Source: Apis mellifera (lineage: Eukaryota; Arthropoda; Insecta; Hymenoptera; Apidae). From it: 64,000 bases of DNA. The position numbers and the translations under genes were made by a program. Positions 51,143-63,532 of this stretch are shown one piece after another. The number at the start of each line of letters is the position of its first letter. Within the stretch, counting starts at the first letter, position 1. Location: contig NC_037649.1 of the NCBI RefSeq assembly GCF_003254395.2, positions 2,923,501-2,987,500 of the forward strand, read 5' to 3'. The notes beneath the pieces were generated by a model, which was given only the letters and a program-made list of their open reading frames with translations, made no database searches and was not told where the DNA came from.

Positions 51143-52639
51143 GTTTTAGCTGATTTTGTTATCTTAATTTTATCATTATTATTATTTGCTGTGAAAAATA
51201 TTTTAAATAATATTTTATAATAATAAATATAATAATAATTTTACAATAAGTAAAATAATTATTGCTTATCAATTATTGTTAAGTTCACACGATTGGATAT
51301 CCGAGTTAAATTGATAATCAGATTTTTTAATTTTTACAAATTTTGTAACGCCAATTATTTACAAAATAATAAAAATGTTTATTTACGAATTTATTATATT
51401 TACAAAGTAACATTTATTTAAATTAATTAAAAAATAATGTATAATATATAAAATTTGAATATCCGTATAAAGTTCTTATCTTTTTATTGAAAATTCGTGA
51501 TATGTTAAAACTATGAGTCCTTGTTTATTTATTCTGTCCATTCTGCTTTTACTAGTGATGAGCAAAATTTAATAATTGAAATTACTTTGATAAGATCTTC
51601 TTGCGCTAAGAAAAGTTTAGTTTTAATAGAAAAAAATCTAAGTCTAAGGATACATTCAAGTTATTTAATCTTACCTATAGGATTAGAAAAAAATCTCGTG
51701 CGTGAATTAATCACATTTATCACATTTTATGTTTTATATTATTCAGTGTATAAATTTCTCAAGTCTCTAATTTTAAGAGTAAAATTATAATATTGTATAG
51801 AAATATCAAAGATTTCAATTTCTTATTAATAAATAAAAATTTAAAAAATTAAATAAAAATATTATTAAAAATAAATCAAATATCAAATAAATTCTCAAAA
51901 ATAACAGATTTTTAATAGTATTGTTAAGTTTAATTATTGTAAGTTTAAAAATGTGAGAGGAACCAGAAAAATTATTATTACTTAATTATTTAATCTAATT
52001 AGGAAACAAATCTGATAATCGATTTGAAAGAATTAAATTCATCAATATAATATAGAACAAACGAAAATTAAATAATTTTAAAATATAGATTTATTATGTA
52101 AAAGAATATTTAATAAAAGAAAAATATTAGAAAAAATAAATTAATCATTTAGATAACAACAAGATACATATTCTAAAATATTGATATATTAATTTATGTA
52201 TTTAAATAATCGATTATTTAAATTAAATAAATTTCGAATAATTGATATTCTATGTTAAATATATTAAAATAAATTAAAAAACTAATAAAGTATATACTTA
52301 TAAAGTTAGAAAGAACAATTTTTATTAAATATTTCATTTTCATTTTAGTACATCTACAAATAATAATTTAATTTCTGAAATGTTAAAATTCAGCATCACA
52401 CAATTCGATTTAATTATATCCGTTTCAAATTCATAATTAGAATTCATAATCAATCCCTCTCTCCTAAAAAAATTCATTATATTAATGTAATATTTTGTAT
52501 TATAATGTAAAATTCATTACCTTTACATTACAAAAAATATTATTTTTTTATAAAAAATTTAATTATACTTTATTTCGAATATAATAGTAAAACCTTATAA
52601 TAATAAAATCTCTTTATTTTTTTTTATTTTTAGATTATC

Positions 52640-52865
52640 GCACTATTAGATATGATAATACGAAAACAAATGTATTCGGATAATAGAATTTTTGAATAAT
52701 AGAATAAAAATTTTTTCTGTATTAAATTTTATATATTATAAATCGAATGATATAAACAAACGATTAATCTTATAATGATAGTTTATATATATATTGAAGA
52801 AACTGCTATTAAAGAACAATATCTAAATCATTTTTTATTAATGTTAAAATTAATTGACAAAAATC
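52640..52865 (+). mobile_element. Pogo/Tigger-like remnant, copy 2
   Basis: This is a diverged homologue of 41065-41320 in the same orientation: TTCGGATAATAGAATTTTTG, then AATAATAGAATAAAAA, TATTAAATTTTATATATTAT, ATCGAATGATA and finally ATCTAAATCATT. The left part alternates GATAATACGAA and GGATAATAGAA words typical of pogo/Tigger-type termini as I recall them. No transposase sequence is visible. The family name is tentative; the homology between the two copies is the firm part. Confidence 0.5.
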
Positions 52866-53939
52866 GAGATTAATTTATAAAGCAAAATAACTTGAATTTT
52901 ATTTTTCAATAGCTTTAGCATTTTTAAAAGTTTAAATTTAAAACAATTTAGATTTTTAGTACTAATTTACGAATGGATACAATTCCCTTATATTTTTCTT
53001 CATATTTGCACATCTTGCAATCAAGCATCAGAGAAATTATTGGAAGAATCCTGATCCTTGATCTCATAAGAATTGATGAAAAAACATCTTCCAATACGAT
53101 TATTGTTTCTTTTTCTCATTTTAATTGCATTTTCTCCAAAAATAATTATTGGAATGAAAATTAAAATTCAACAATTTCGAGAAATGAAAATTTGGCCGGA
53201 AGCTACGAAAATCAATCAGATTGTATTCAATTCGGATCAAATCGTAATGAAATCTCACAGAATTTCGATTAAAATCGATAAATTAAAATTTGTGCATACC
53301 ACATTCACTTAATAATCAGATATTATTTAATCGTCGCAGAAATCACTCAGATCGCAATTAATTAAAAATTAAAAATTATAAGTCAGTTAGATATCAGTTA
53401 GAAATCAGTGAGAATTCAATCAGTCATCAATCACAAAATAATTAAAATCAATCATCATTAAGCTCACTTAAAGTTCAATATGAACAATTGTATAATCTCA
53501 CAATCTGGAAAATCCTTTGATCAATAATATTCAGTTGAAATATTTTTATGCAGTATCAAAATCATACTTGACCTTGATTTGATTCTTCGAGCCGAATTCA
53601 GCCGGACACAATCAAATAGAAGCAAATATTCAGTAATATTACAGTGAGTAATGATGAAAAGCAATTAGGAATCCTTATATCCTTCCTATATTATCATTTC
53701 GCTCAGATACAATATATTTCTGATTCGATCTTAAAGAAAAGTTAACGCAGCTATCAGCATGGAAAACTATATTAAACTTTTGATTCAGCAACATTCAATA
53801 CAATATAATAAGTTTAAGCGATATCTTACGAGATAATATGACGGCAGTTAACTTTCAACATAATCGATCTTTCTTTTATATAATTTCTATTTTTTTATAT
53901 AATTCCGTAAGCGAATTTCTATTTTTTACGTTAACAGAA

Positions 53940-54440
53940 ATGGAAGCTCAATTGAAAATATTAGTTAGTACATTGCTTAATCAAAAAATTGCTGACAAAA
54001 TTTAAGAAATTCTTTGTAGAGTCTGGCAATCAATTCTGGCAGAAAAAATGATATAAGATGTACGTCCCTATGATAAATAATGCGTAGAATAAGAATTGTC
54101 ATAGACGTTGAACTAAAATTATTATACGCAGATTATCATTATAATTTTGAAAATACATAATTTAATGCAATTATCTTATAAAATTTAATGCAAAATGCAT
54201 ACACATGTTTATAAATAAAAAGAAATCTTCTTTCATTATTAAAATCGATTGTTTCCCGCAATAATTTTACCGCAAATAAAATTGCCAACAATGAAACTTT
54301 CAAAGATTAAAGATTGAACATTTCAGGAATATCTTTGTCATTGGTTCAAAATAATGAATCTTGTAAATATTTCATTACAGACGACATATTTCATTCACGC
54401 AATTCAATCTTTAGATATATCCAAAACATACTATATAGGA
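53940..54440 (+). mobile_element. Probable BEL/Pao-type retrotransposon gag relic
   Basis: The region from about 52970 to 54530 is less AT-monotonous than its surroundings. An open piece starts at ATG 53940 and stops after 21 codons. At 54267 one reads LPQIKLPTM, then, with frame changes, HFRNIF and SLVQNNES (about 54319-54361). This order and spacing recall the LPKIELPKF..W..F...F.SLIH.N.SL pattern of the BEL/Pao gag domain (DUF1759) as I remember it. No LTR, protease or polymerase was identified, and a cluster near 53587 (TTCGAGCCGAATTCAGCCGG) could belong to a leader. Recognised by eye only, from short fragments. Confidence 0.45.
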
Positions 54441-57158
54441 TCTAGGAAATCTACAATATAAGAGGGCCGTGAATCTTCACTGTCATTAGATGCAGATCTG
54501 CTAGAGATTTTTAAATAAATAAAAATTGATATTCCATCGTATTGAAAAAATTTATTGATTAATGAAGAATTAATGAAGAATTTATTAAATAAATATTTTC
54601 TCGTTTCGAAAAAATTAGGTAGTAGAATTAAGGAACTTTTTGTATTAAGAATTCTTTTGAAAAAATTAAATGATAAGTAAAAAAAATATTAATTTTAATG
54701 TATGTAAACTTATATTCAAAAATTTCCGCAATTTTTTAGAAAATTAAGCGACATAAAAATTTCGCAACGAATAGTTAACAATAGATTTCGGTGATAACCA
54801 ATCCAATAGATATAACAAGAACTGACATAGACAAATAAATTGTAAAAATTTAGATATATTTTAAATATATAAAACACGCAAATAGGCCGAAAGATTACAA
54901 TCTCATGAGAAATTAAAAACTACATAATTAAAATTACTAGATTAGATGATATTATTAAAATAAATTAGTAGCGAAATATGTCTATATATTATCAGAAAAA
55001 ATATCCCATAGCATTATCTTCTTCATAAGGATCTTAACAAGTAATAGCAATTGCTCAAGCAATATTAACTCATAATCTTTGATTTTTTGCGAATTTTGAT
55101 TATGTTTACAAATTATAACTAAAGAAAATAATTTTTTTTCAATATTTATCAATTATATTGTCTAGTATTATCTTTCTGCAAATCAAATTTAATTTATTAT
55201 TATAAAATTTTTTAGTATAATAATAACAATTATTTTATTTTATAAATTTTACTTGATATTAATTTTTACAATAATTTTAAGATATTAATTGACAATTAAA
55301 TAATCATTTTTAATAATCGTTTCAAAAAAAATTATTTAAATTAAAATTGAAATAAAAAAAATATAGTATATATGAAAAAAATAGAAAAATAATTATAGAT
55401 GTAAAAAAATATAATCAATTATTTTCAATCAGATATATGGAAATCATTGAATAAAATTCTATTTAATTTTTTAACAGAAAATTTTTATTTTAAATATTTA
55501 TTAAAAATATGTAGATATATATTTTAAAAAAAGTAATATGTCATTAATACAATAAAAATTTGAAAAGCTCAAATAGATATATAGTATATTGATATGTTTA
55601 TTTTACTTTATTGATATAAATATTATAATATTAGTTGTTTATGTAAATTAATATTATAAAAAAAATAATAAAAATATGGAAATTGAATAAAAAATTTATT
55701 ATTATTAATTGTATTTATAAATATTAAAAATATATTTTTTTTTATAATTTTGATAGATCACATTCTTTTGTATGGGATTAGAATTACATCATCATCACTT
55801 TTATCACTTAAATATTTCCTATTTCCTATATTATAAAGAAACGCTTCCTTTAAGTACTAATTTTCAATAATTAAAATATTTAATGTTTTCTAAAATTCAA
55901 TATATATATCAATGATAAATATAAAAAATATTTTAGAAATTAAATATGAATAGAAATTTTAAAAATAAGTATCATTTTAAAATATTAATTAATTTTGAAA
56001 TTAAGTAATTTTAAAGTATTTTAAAGTACTAAAATATATATTATATAAAAATAATTTTAAATTATTTTAATTTTTAAATTGTGCTATATAAATTGAGATC
56101 ATGTAAAATCATATTGGAAATCTTAAAAAAAATTATAAAAAAAGAAATTAACTATATTTAAATGTTCTTAGAAGTACTTGAAAAAAATAATTTAAAATAA
56201 AATAAAATAAAAGAAAGATAAATAATTAAAATTAAAATTTCTGAAAAAAGAATATTTTGTTTTTGTAAATGTAAAATTTATTTTTTATATCATATTTTTG
56301 TATATTTAATAATTTAAATAATTACAAACGTTATTAATTAATAAAAAAGAAAAGTTTTATATTCTTATCTATTTAAACGACTAACTTATCTATTTAAATT
56401 TTTATTCTGATTATAATAAATTATTATTTTAAACATTGAAAGTAAGAATTTTTACAATGTAACTATTTATTCTCAAGTTTGGCTTTAAATGTTTCATTAA
56501 GAAAATAAATATCTACTATTAATAAATAGATCAGACAAATTATTACTTGTAAAATTAGGAAATAAAAATAATTTCTTTATAGAAACAGATAGATTGAACA
56601 TAAATAATAAAATTGAAAAATAATTAAATAAATTATTCAAATAAAAAATAAATATAAAAATATTTGATTTGAGAATCAAATAATAAAATAATTTTAAAAA
56701 AATCATCTACTCAAATGAATTAATTAATATAAAATAATATAAATGAATTAATATATATCTACTTTTACTTCAATAATCTTTAAATTTATTGCAAATAGCA
56801 ATTAATATTAAAATAACACACAAATAATATTAAAAAAATAAATATATATCTAATATAATATATCTAATAAATAATCATAATATGTTTATATTTTTTAAAA
56901 TTCTAAGTTCTTTCATTACTAAAGGACTAATGTTTATAGAAATGTTTATGAAATATTTTTATAAAAAATAGTAAAATAATAAATCTAAGACAAAAATATG
57001 AATTGTGATTGAAGAATTTCAAAAATATATATTTTGTAATTTTTTTTTTTTACATAATGCATATATTCATATTCTATTATACATATTTATTTTATATATA
57101 TTTGAGATGCAAATAAAATGATTTATTTGAAAATGTGACAATATCTCGAATAATAATG

Positions 57159-57162
<4 letters not shown>

Positions 57163-57210
<48 letters not shown>
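57163..57210. repeat. (AT)24 microsatellite
   Basis: 48 bp of uninterrupted AT in intron 3. Confidence 0.94.
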
Positions 57211-57212
<2 letters not shown>

Positions 57213-58211
57213 AAAGTAATTTGAATAAAAATTATAAACTATTAAGAATTAAATACAATTCGTATATTTATTTCTATAATAGTTCTAAAAATTATTTTAA
57301 AATCCTCTACGAAAATTATTTTTAAATTTTTAAATCAAAATTTATATTTTTTATTATTGATATTAATAATATAAAATGTTTAAGAGATTATTTATAAATT
57401 TTATATATATTGAGATATTAAATTTTAAATTTGATATACTAGTAATATTAGCATTATTCATTAATATAAAATATTATTAAATGTATTAATTATTGTATAT
57501 TAAAAAAAAAAGTTTTTCAAGTTTTTATTAAGCTAAATGAGTTTTACTTCTAATTATTTCACTTCTTCTATTTAGTTTTTGACGTGTATGTTACATTTTA
57601 TTATTTTTTTATATCGATAATAATTTTTTTCATACATAAAATATTAAAAAAATTCTAAATATCAAAAATATCAAATTGTGTATCAAAAATAATAGAAGAA
57701 ATTCAAAATTAAGTCACTATATTGGAAAAATTATTATTTTTAATTCTAATTTCTCGAATTTGATGTTCTAAATATTATATTCTAAGTATTATAATTAAAA
57801 ATCTCTAAATAATTAAAGATCTATAATCTTATAATTTACTATAATTATAAATAATAATGAATAAATAAATTGTTAGATTTTATATTTAATACATATATTG
57901 AATAATATTGAATTTTAATGACAAAAAACTAATGATTAAAATTATTAAAATTACTAAAAAAAAAAAACAAATTTTGTAATCGAATTGTAATCATTAATTA
58001 GTTAAATAAACAATTATTTTCAAAAGACATATTAATGAAAATTCATAAAAAATTGTTTAAATACAGATATGAAAAAAGAAATATATATGGAAACAAAATT
58101 ATAAATTCAAAAGTTTTAATTATTGAATTCATATAATTTAAAATAAAGTCATTTAAATTATTTAAATAATTATATTTCTATATAATTTAAAAGTTTTTTA
58201 TTAACTAGTTT

Positions 58212-58214
<3 letters not shown>

Positions 58215-58266
<52 letters not shown>

Positions 58267-58330
58267 TAAAATATATATATATATATATATTTTATATTTA
58301 TATATATATTTTTTATATTTATATATATAT
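58215..58330. repeat. (TA)n tract continuing into a long perfect palindrome
   Basis: About 48 bp of TA precede TAAATATAAA, then (AT)10, then the inverted TTTATATTTA and more TA. The part 58252-58309 is a perfect 58-bp palindrome centred between 58280 and 58281. Further TTTATATTTATATA units follow on the right. It is able to extrude a cruciform and is liable to length change. Confidence 0.92.
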
Positions 58331-60296
58331 TTTTTTTTATATATTTTTTATTTTGTGAAATACAGAATTTCTTTATTTCTATTTTTATTAGTTTATATTT
58401 TGTCGATTCTTAAATTTTTTGACAACTATTGAAGAAAACTCACAACAAATCGTGTATCATTTAATTAAAACTTTTTTTTCAATTTTAAAAATTTAAAATA
58501 TTTTCAATTTAGAGAAATAAAATTCATTAAAATTTATATTTAAAAAAATCTATTTTATTAAAAAAAATTTATTTAAGTTAATAATGATACATTTCATTAA
58601 AATGTAAAAATGTAAAAAAGAGCATAGTAATCGGTATTCTTATCAATAGTTAACTTTAAAAAGTTGTGTTTCTAAATCGGTTTTCATTCAATTGTTTTCT
58701 TCAAATAATATATATTTTTCTATCCTTGTTAAAAATTCTTCTTCCATATTTTTTAATATGTAATTATTTAATATATATTTATGATCCTTTTTTATAATTC
58801 ATTTATTTATCGTATTTACATATATCAAAATATATCAGAAACACTCCAAAATAAAGAAAGGAAACATGTTTCGAAATGATATTATTTATGTATATATTAT
58901 TTTCTCTATATACATGTATTGTGTTATATTTAAAATAGTTAAAATATACAAATGTATATTATGTATATAAATGTATATTCTTTTCATCAAATTTATTTTG
59001 TTTATCGATAAACTTTTATATCATAATTATATATCATAATTATGTAGCGTCGATATCGATATCATAATATGTAGTTAATGCTGATTAATAGAGCACGTTA
59101 AACTATATTTTTGAATTTTTATGACATGATGAATGTTAATTTACATTTTGATTTTCAATAATTCAATTTGTGAAAAGCTTTCAATATTTAAAAAATATTG
59201 AAAATTCAAAAAAATAGAATATCATTAAGAGAGAGTTAGATTAAAGATGGTATAAAATTCATTAATAAAGAAATTAAATATTTATCATTAAATTTATAAT
59301 ATAAATCAATTAAATATACATTCATTAATCGTGAAACGTAGAAGTTTTTGGCATATAAATTAAATTAATATAAATTAATTTTTATTGATGATGATAAATA
59401 TCAATAAACGTCATCGAATTTAAAAAAAATACTTATCACTTATACATATTAATAATATATGATACATAATAATAATTATAAAATATTATTATTATTATTA
59501 ATAATTTTTAATCTTCAATATTATATTTAATACTTTATGTAATATATAATTAATATTGTATTAATATTTAATATTTATTTAATATCAAGACTAGTTTTTC
59601 ATGTATACATATTTTTTATGCGTAAGTATTACTTTTTATATTTATTGTACATAAACATTTGCAGTCTATTTATTATTATTCTGAAAAAAATATCTTTTAT
59701 TAAATTTTTTTTATTACTTTTTTATAAAAGTTCCAATATTATAAATTCTTATAATCAATTATCTCAAAAAAAATTTGATTTACTCATGAAATAACCTAAT
59801 ATTTCATTCAATTCGCATTATTGTTTTTTTTATTCAATTTTTTCTTTCTTTTAATAATACTTCAAAATTTTTTTAGTAAAATGCGTACATATAATATAAT
59901 CGTCATTATACAAGAAAATTTAAATAAATTATTTAAATATCATTGATATATATTGTATTAATCTTATTGCTATATTTAATAGCAAAATAAATAAATGAAA
60001 TAAAAACAATATACTGACTAACTAAGAAATCATGGAAATCTCACTGTTACTAATAATCAGTAAAATTAGTAGTTCAACGTGTTCAGAATATAAGATATAG
60101 CGATATTTGAAAATAAAATGACATTTATTACTGTTAAAAATCATTAAGAAAAATTCAGGATATTGTAACTTGTATACAATATATTCATCGATGATTTTTT
60201 TTTACCAGTTTATCATCTGAAATAACCATATAAATATATATATTTAAGTGGAAAATATTCCACAAACATATATATCTAAATTAAATACAAGGAAGA

Positions 60297-60310
60297 CGCC
60301 GATGTCGGCG
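60297..60310. other. GC-rich hairpin CGCCGA-TG-TCGGCG
   Basis: A perfect 6-bp GC-rich inverted repeat around a TG centre stands in nearly GC-free sequence. It is too short to assign a function; it could be a protein-binding site or chance. Confidence 0.4.
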
Positions 60311-61712
60311 ATAATTCTATTATTCGATAACTTAATATTTGCAACTTATTCTGGTTCTTATTTGTATTGCGATGATTTTCTAGAAATATAAAATAAAAAA
60401 ACGATATAAATAACTTGTTGATCTCATTTGTTTAATTTAAATATGAATATATATATAGAAAATAATTTAAATTGTAATTTCTCTATTCATTACAAGTTTA
60501 ATATTCTTTTTTTTTTAATTTTTATTTATATTTTTAGTATTACAATTTATTAAAGAATTGAGATATTCTTGTGAAAAATAATATAAATACTAAAATTTTG
60601 ATGAAAATATCCACGCCAATGAATATTGTGCTTAAATATTATAAATTTTATTTTTGTAAATATTTTATAACAATGCTAAATAATACTATGTTCATGAAAA
60701 GCAGATTTGTGTCATCTTAAAATAAATAAAAGTTTACATTATTATATACTTAATATTAATATTAGTAATTTTATTAATTTTATTAATTTTAGATTAATTT
60801 AAGATTTATTAATTTTCGTAGAGATCAATTATTTTTATCGTTTTTTTTTTAAGTAAAATAAAATTTTATCGAAGTAAAATAAAATACTTAAGTAAAATAA
60901 AATTTTTTCGAAGTAAAATAAAATTTAAAAGAAAAATTTTATTAATAAAATACTTACAATTTGCCACATAAAAGTATTCTAATTATATTTCTACATAAAT
61001 TAATTATATTTTAAAAAAAAATCTTAATAAATTTAAGAAATTTAATAAATAGATTTAATAAATTTAATAAATAGATTTAATAAATTTAATAAATTTATTA
61101 AATAAATTTAATAAATAGGAAATTTAATAAATAAATTAAATAAATTTAATATGAATAGGATGAATAGATTATGCTCTTACTTAATAATCATAATCACTTT
61201 GTATTAATATTTCAATATAGTAATTTTTATATTCTCAAATATAATGTATCATCTCTTTTTTAAGTTTGTGTTTTATAATGAATGGATCATATATTTTCTA
61301 TAGAATTTTTATTAGATAATTGCATTACTCTAATAGAATAATTCCATATTTTTCCAATTTATTGTTATATAATAACAATAATTTATTGTTTTTCACATTT
61401 ATTTATTAGAAATATATATTATTTGAATTATTATTGTTTTGGAAAATCTAGTTTTAATATTTAATTTTCAAACAGTATTTTAATGTCATTATATTAACTT
61501 TGATCTTTCTTTTGTTATATTATATATTTTTGAGTAATCGACAATATTTGAATTTTTATATTTTTTTTATTAATTTCTTTATAGATTTATCTTGCAATTA
61601 TCTCATAGTATTTGTATAACTCATTTTTATTTCTTTGAATAAGAGAAATATATAAAGAGCATTTGAAATCGTTTTGAATACACAGTATTCATTTTAGAAG
61701 TAACAGTTCTAT

Positions 61713-61735
61713 TATATAATATAATATAATATAAT
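61713..61735. repeat. (TATAA)n microsatellite
   Basis: Four to five head-to-tail units of a 5-bp word. Confidence 0.7.
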
Positions 61736-62744
61736 GGTATAAAAAAAATTGAAGCCTCAGAATAAGCCATTGGATATTGGAGAAGATTAGATAGATTCTA
61801 AGTTTCAGAATTTCAAAATAAATTTTGAATAAAATTTTTGTTTTTTGAAGTAATTTTTGTTGAACTGAATTCAGCATTCCATTGAATATTAATTAATTAA
61901 TATAATTAATTTTAATAAAATGTATTCTTTTGTATTATAATTTAATGTAAAACATAATAAAAAATATTAATGAAAATAAATTTAAATAAGAAATAATTGA
62001 TAAAATTATCGTACTTATGTAAATCAATTGATATGAAATATAAAGTATTTGAATTAAAAAGAAATGTACTAAATGAAAAAAATAAAGAATTCAATTTTTT
62101 TATTTTATATATTATTATAATGTAACAATTTATATTACATATATATAACATGATGTGCTAGATGTATTTATTATTTTTCTACTTTTTCTAAGTATATCAT
62201 AATGAAAATTACTTTCAGACTTTGAAAAGTTTCTTGCTATATTCGTCTATTTTACGCTTTCTGTATACGCTTTTACCTTAATCGCCAAATTGGGTATATA
62301 AAATGAATAAAAGAAAGTAGCCTCCTCTTGCTAATTAGCTTTGATAATCAAGTAATATACCAAGTTTTTTTTAATAAAATCAAATGAGTGCAAAGATTAT
62401 TATCGTAATAAATTTATTAATTCAATTAATCTTTGTTTAAAAAAGATATAAAGAAAAAAAATATTATGAAAGCGTACATTTTTTGAATCGAATGTTTCCA
62501 CTTCAACTTCTCAATCTTTATTTCGAAAGATATTCGATGAAAAAAAACGCGTTCATTAATTATATATAGTTTTATTGTTAAAATCCATAATTAAATTAAA
62601 ATTAGAATTTATTATTTACAATTTATTATTAATAATAATAATGATTTAACTTATCACTTAATTTATTAAAATGGAATTTAAATGACAGAAATCACTTCAA
62701 TTATACTTTTTATAATGAAAATATAATTATTACAAATTTTTAGA

Positions 62745-62792
62745 CTTCTTCTCTCTTCTTCCCTCTTTTCTCTCTCTTTTCTCTCCTTCCCT
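62745..62792 (+). repeat. 48-nt pure pyrimidine tract
   Basis: Every base on the + strand is C or T (CTTCTTCTCTCTTCTTCCC and onward), about 650 bp upstream of the acceptor of exon D. It is too far away to be the polypyrimidine tract of that acceptor. Such homopurine/homopyrimidine runs can form triplexes and can bind PTB-type splicing regulators; either role is inference. Confidence 0.85.
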
Positions 62793-63442
62793 ATTCATAT
62801 GTATGTATTTATATGTATTTATTTATATGTATGTATGTGAAGATATATAATATATTTTGAAGAGAAAAAACAGAAAAAATTTTTAAAATATTTATTATCA
62901 TTTAAACTTTATTATCACTTTTACAATATATTATTATAATTATTAAAAATTAAATTTACAAGAATTAATATTTTTATTATATTTATTATAATTATTGCTT
63001 AATTTTTTGTATATATATTTCATTTATAAACAAAAAAATTAAATTAAAATTAAAATATAATGCATCAAATTTACTTTCTGCTTTCTGCTTTTTTCTTGAC
63101 TATAATATATAATATAATAAATAATAAAATAATAATAAAATAATATTTTTCCAACTTCATTATAGATTTATATTGAACATTTTTAGAAAATTTGTTTATT
63201 TGAAAAATATTGAATCTTATTTTCATTGAAAAATAAATAATATAATAAATAATATATAAAATTTATATATAGTATATAAAATTTTAATAATTAATTATTT
63301 ATAACATTAACAAGATAAATGTTTAGAAAAATTTTTTTTTAAATTTGGACTTTCTTTATAGAATTTTTATTTTTTATGAGGCGAAGTTTAATTTTACTCA
63401 AATGTCTTAAAATATCTTAAAAATTTTTTACTTAATTTTTAG

Positions 63443-63532
63443 GTGACAATGACAGGAGATTATATTTTGGCAGTCACTACTAATATGCTAGCTAAACTGC
63501 GAAATGACGATATTACCCTTACACTCAGTCAG
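63443..63532 (+). CDS. PDSS1: PDSS1 exon D: TGDYILA segment (gene continues beyond the window)
   Basis: This 30-codon exon encodes VTMTGDYILAVTTNMLAKLR followed by NDDITLTLSQ. The GDY/F-L-A pattern after the first Asp-rich motif is conserved in trans-prenyltransferases (human AGDLILS), and the exon continues the preceding WSRKK without gap. The acceptor is ACTTAATTTTTAG and the donor CAG|GTAAAG; both borders are phase 0. What should follow beyond the window is the region leading to the second Asp-rich motif (GDxxxD), so the catalytic domain is incomplete here. No lesion is visible. Confidence 0.9.

Larger units (their letters stand above)
34868..63442 (+). other. PDSS1: PDSS1 intron 3 (about 28.6 kb), rich in transposon relics
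   Basis: The intron runs from GTAAGA to TTTACTTAATTTTTAG. The protein reads smoothly from WSRKK into VTMTGDYILA, so no coding exon is missing. Identifiable contents, in order, are complex blocks at 37320-37700 and 39230-39380, a pogo-like remnant at 41065, a Copia relic at 43775-46520, a mariner at 47930-49199, a complex block at 50450-50720, a second pogo-like remnant at 52640, and a BEL/Pao-like gag relic around 53940-54440. Several (TA)n tracts, a long palindrome and a pyrimidine tract are also present. From 54500 to 62200 I see almost only AT-rich low-complexity sequence. Confidence 0.85.

Noticed and set aside
51521..51790. An 89-codon + frame in intron 3
   Set aside because: No recognised domain, no start codon of its own in a convincing context and no splice-flanked structure; kept as chance in AT-rich DNA.
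52973..53312. Two overlapping + frames, and an apparent resemblance (CCAAARATAAYTATTGGAA) to the - strand of 32793-33062
   Set aside because: The shared part is short and AT-rich. I could not exclude chance and did not call a repeat. A pairwise alignment with shuffled controls would decide.
61689..62151. Short - strand frames rich in Leu, Ile, Tyr and Phe
   Set aside because: Typical translation of AT-rich low-complexity DNA; the hydrophobic character is compositional.
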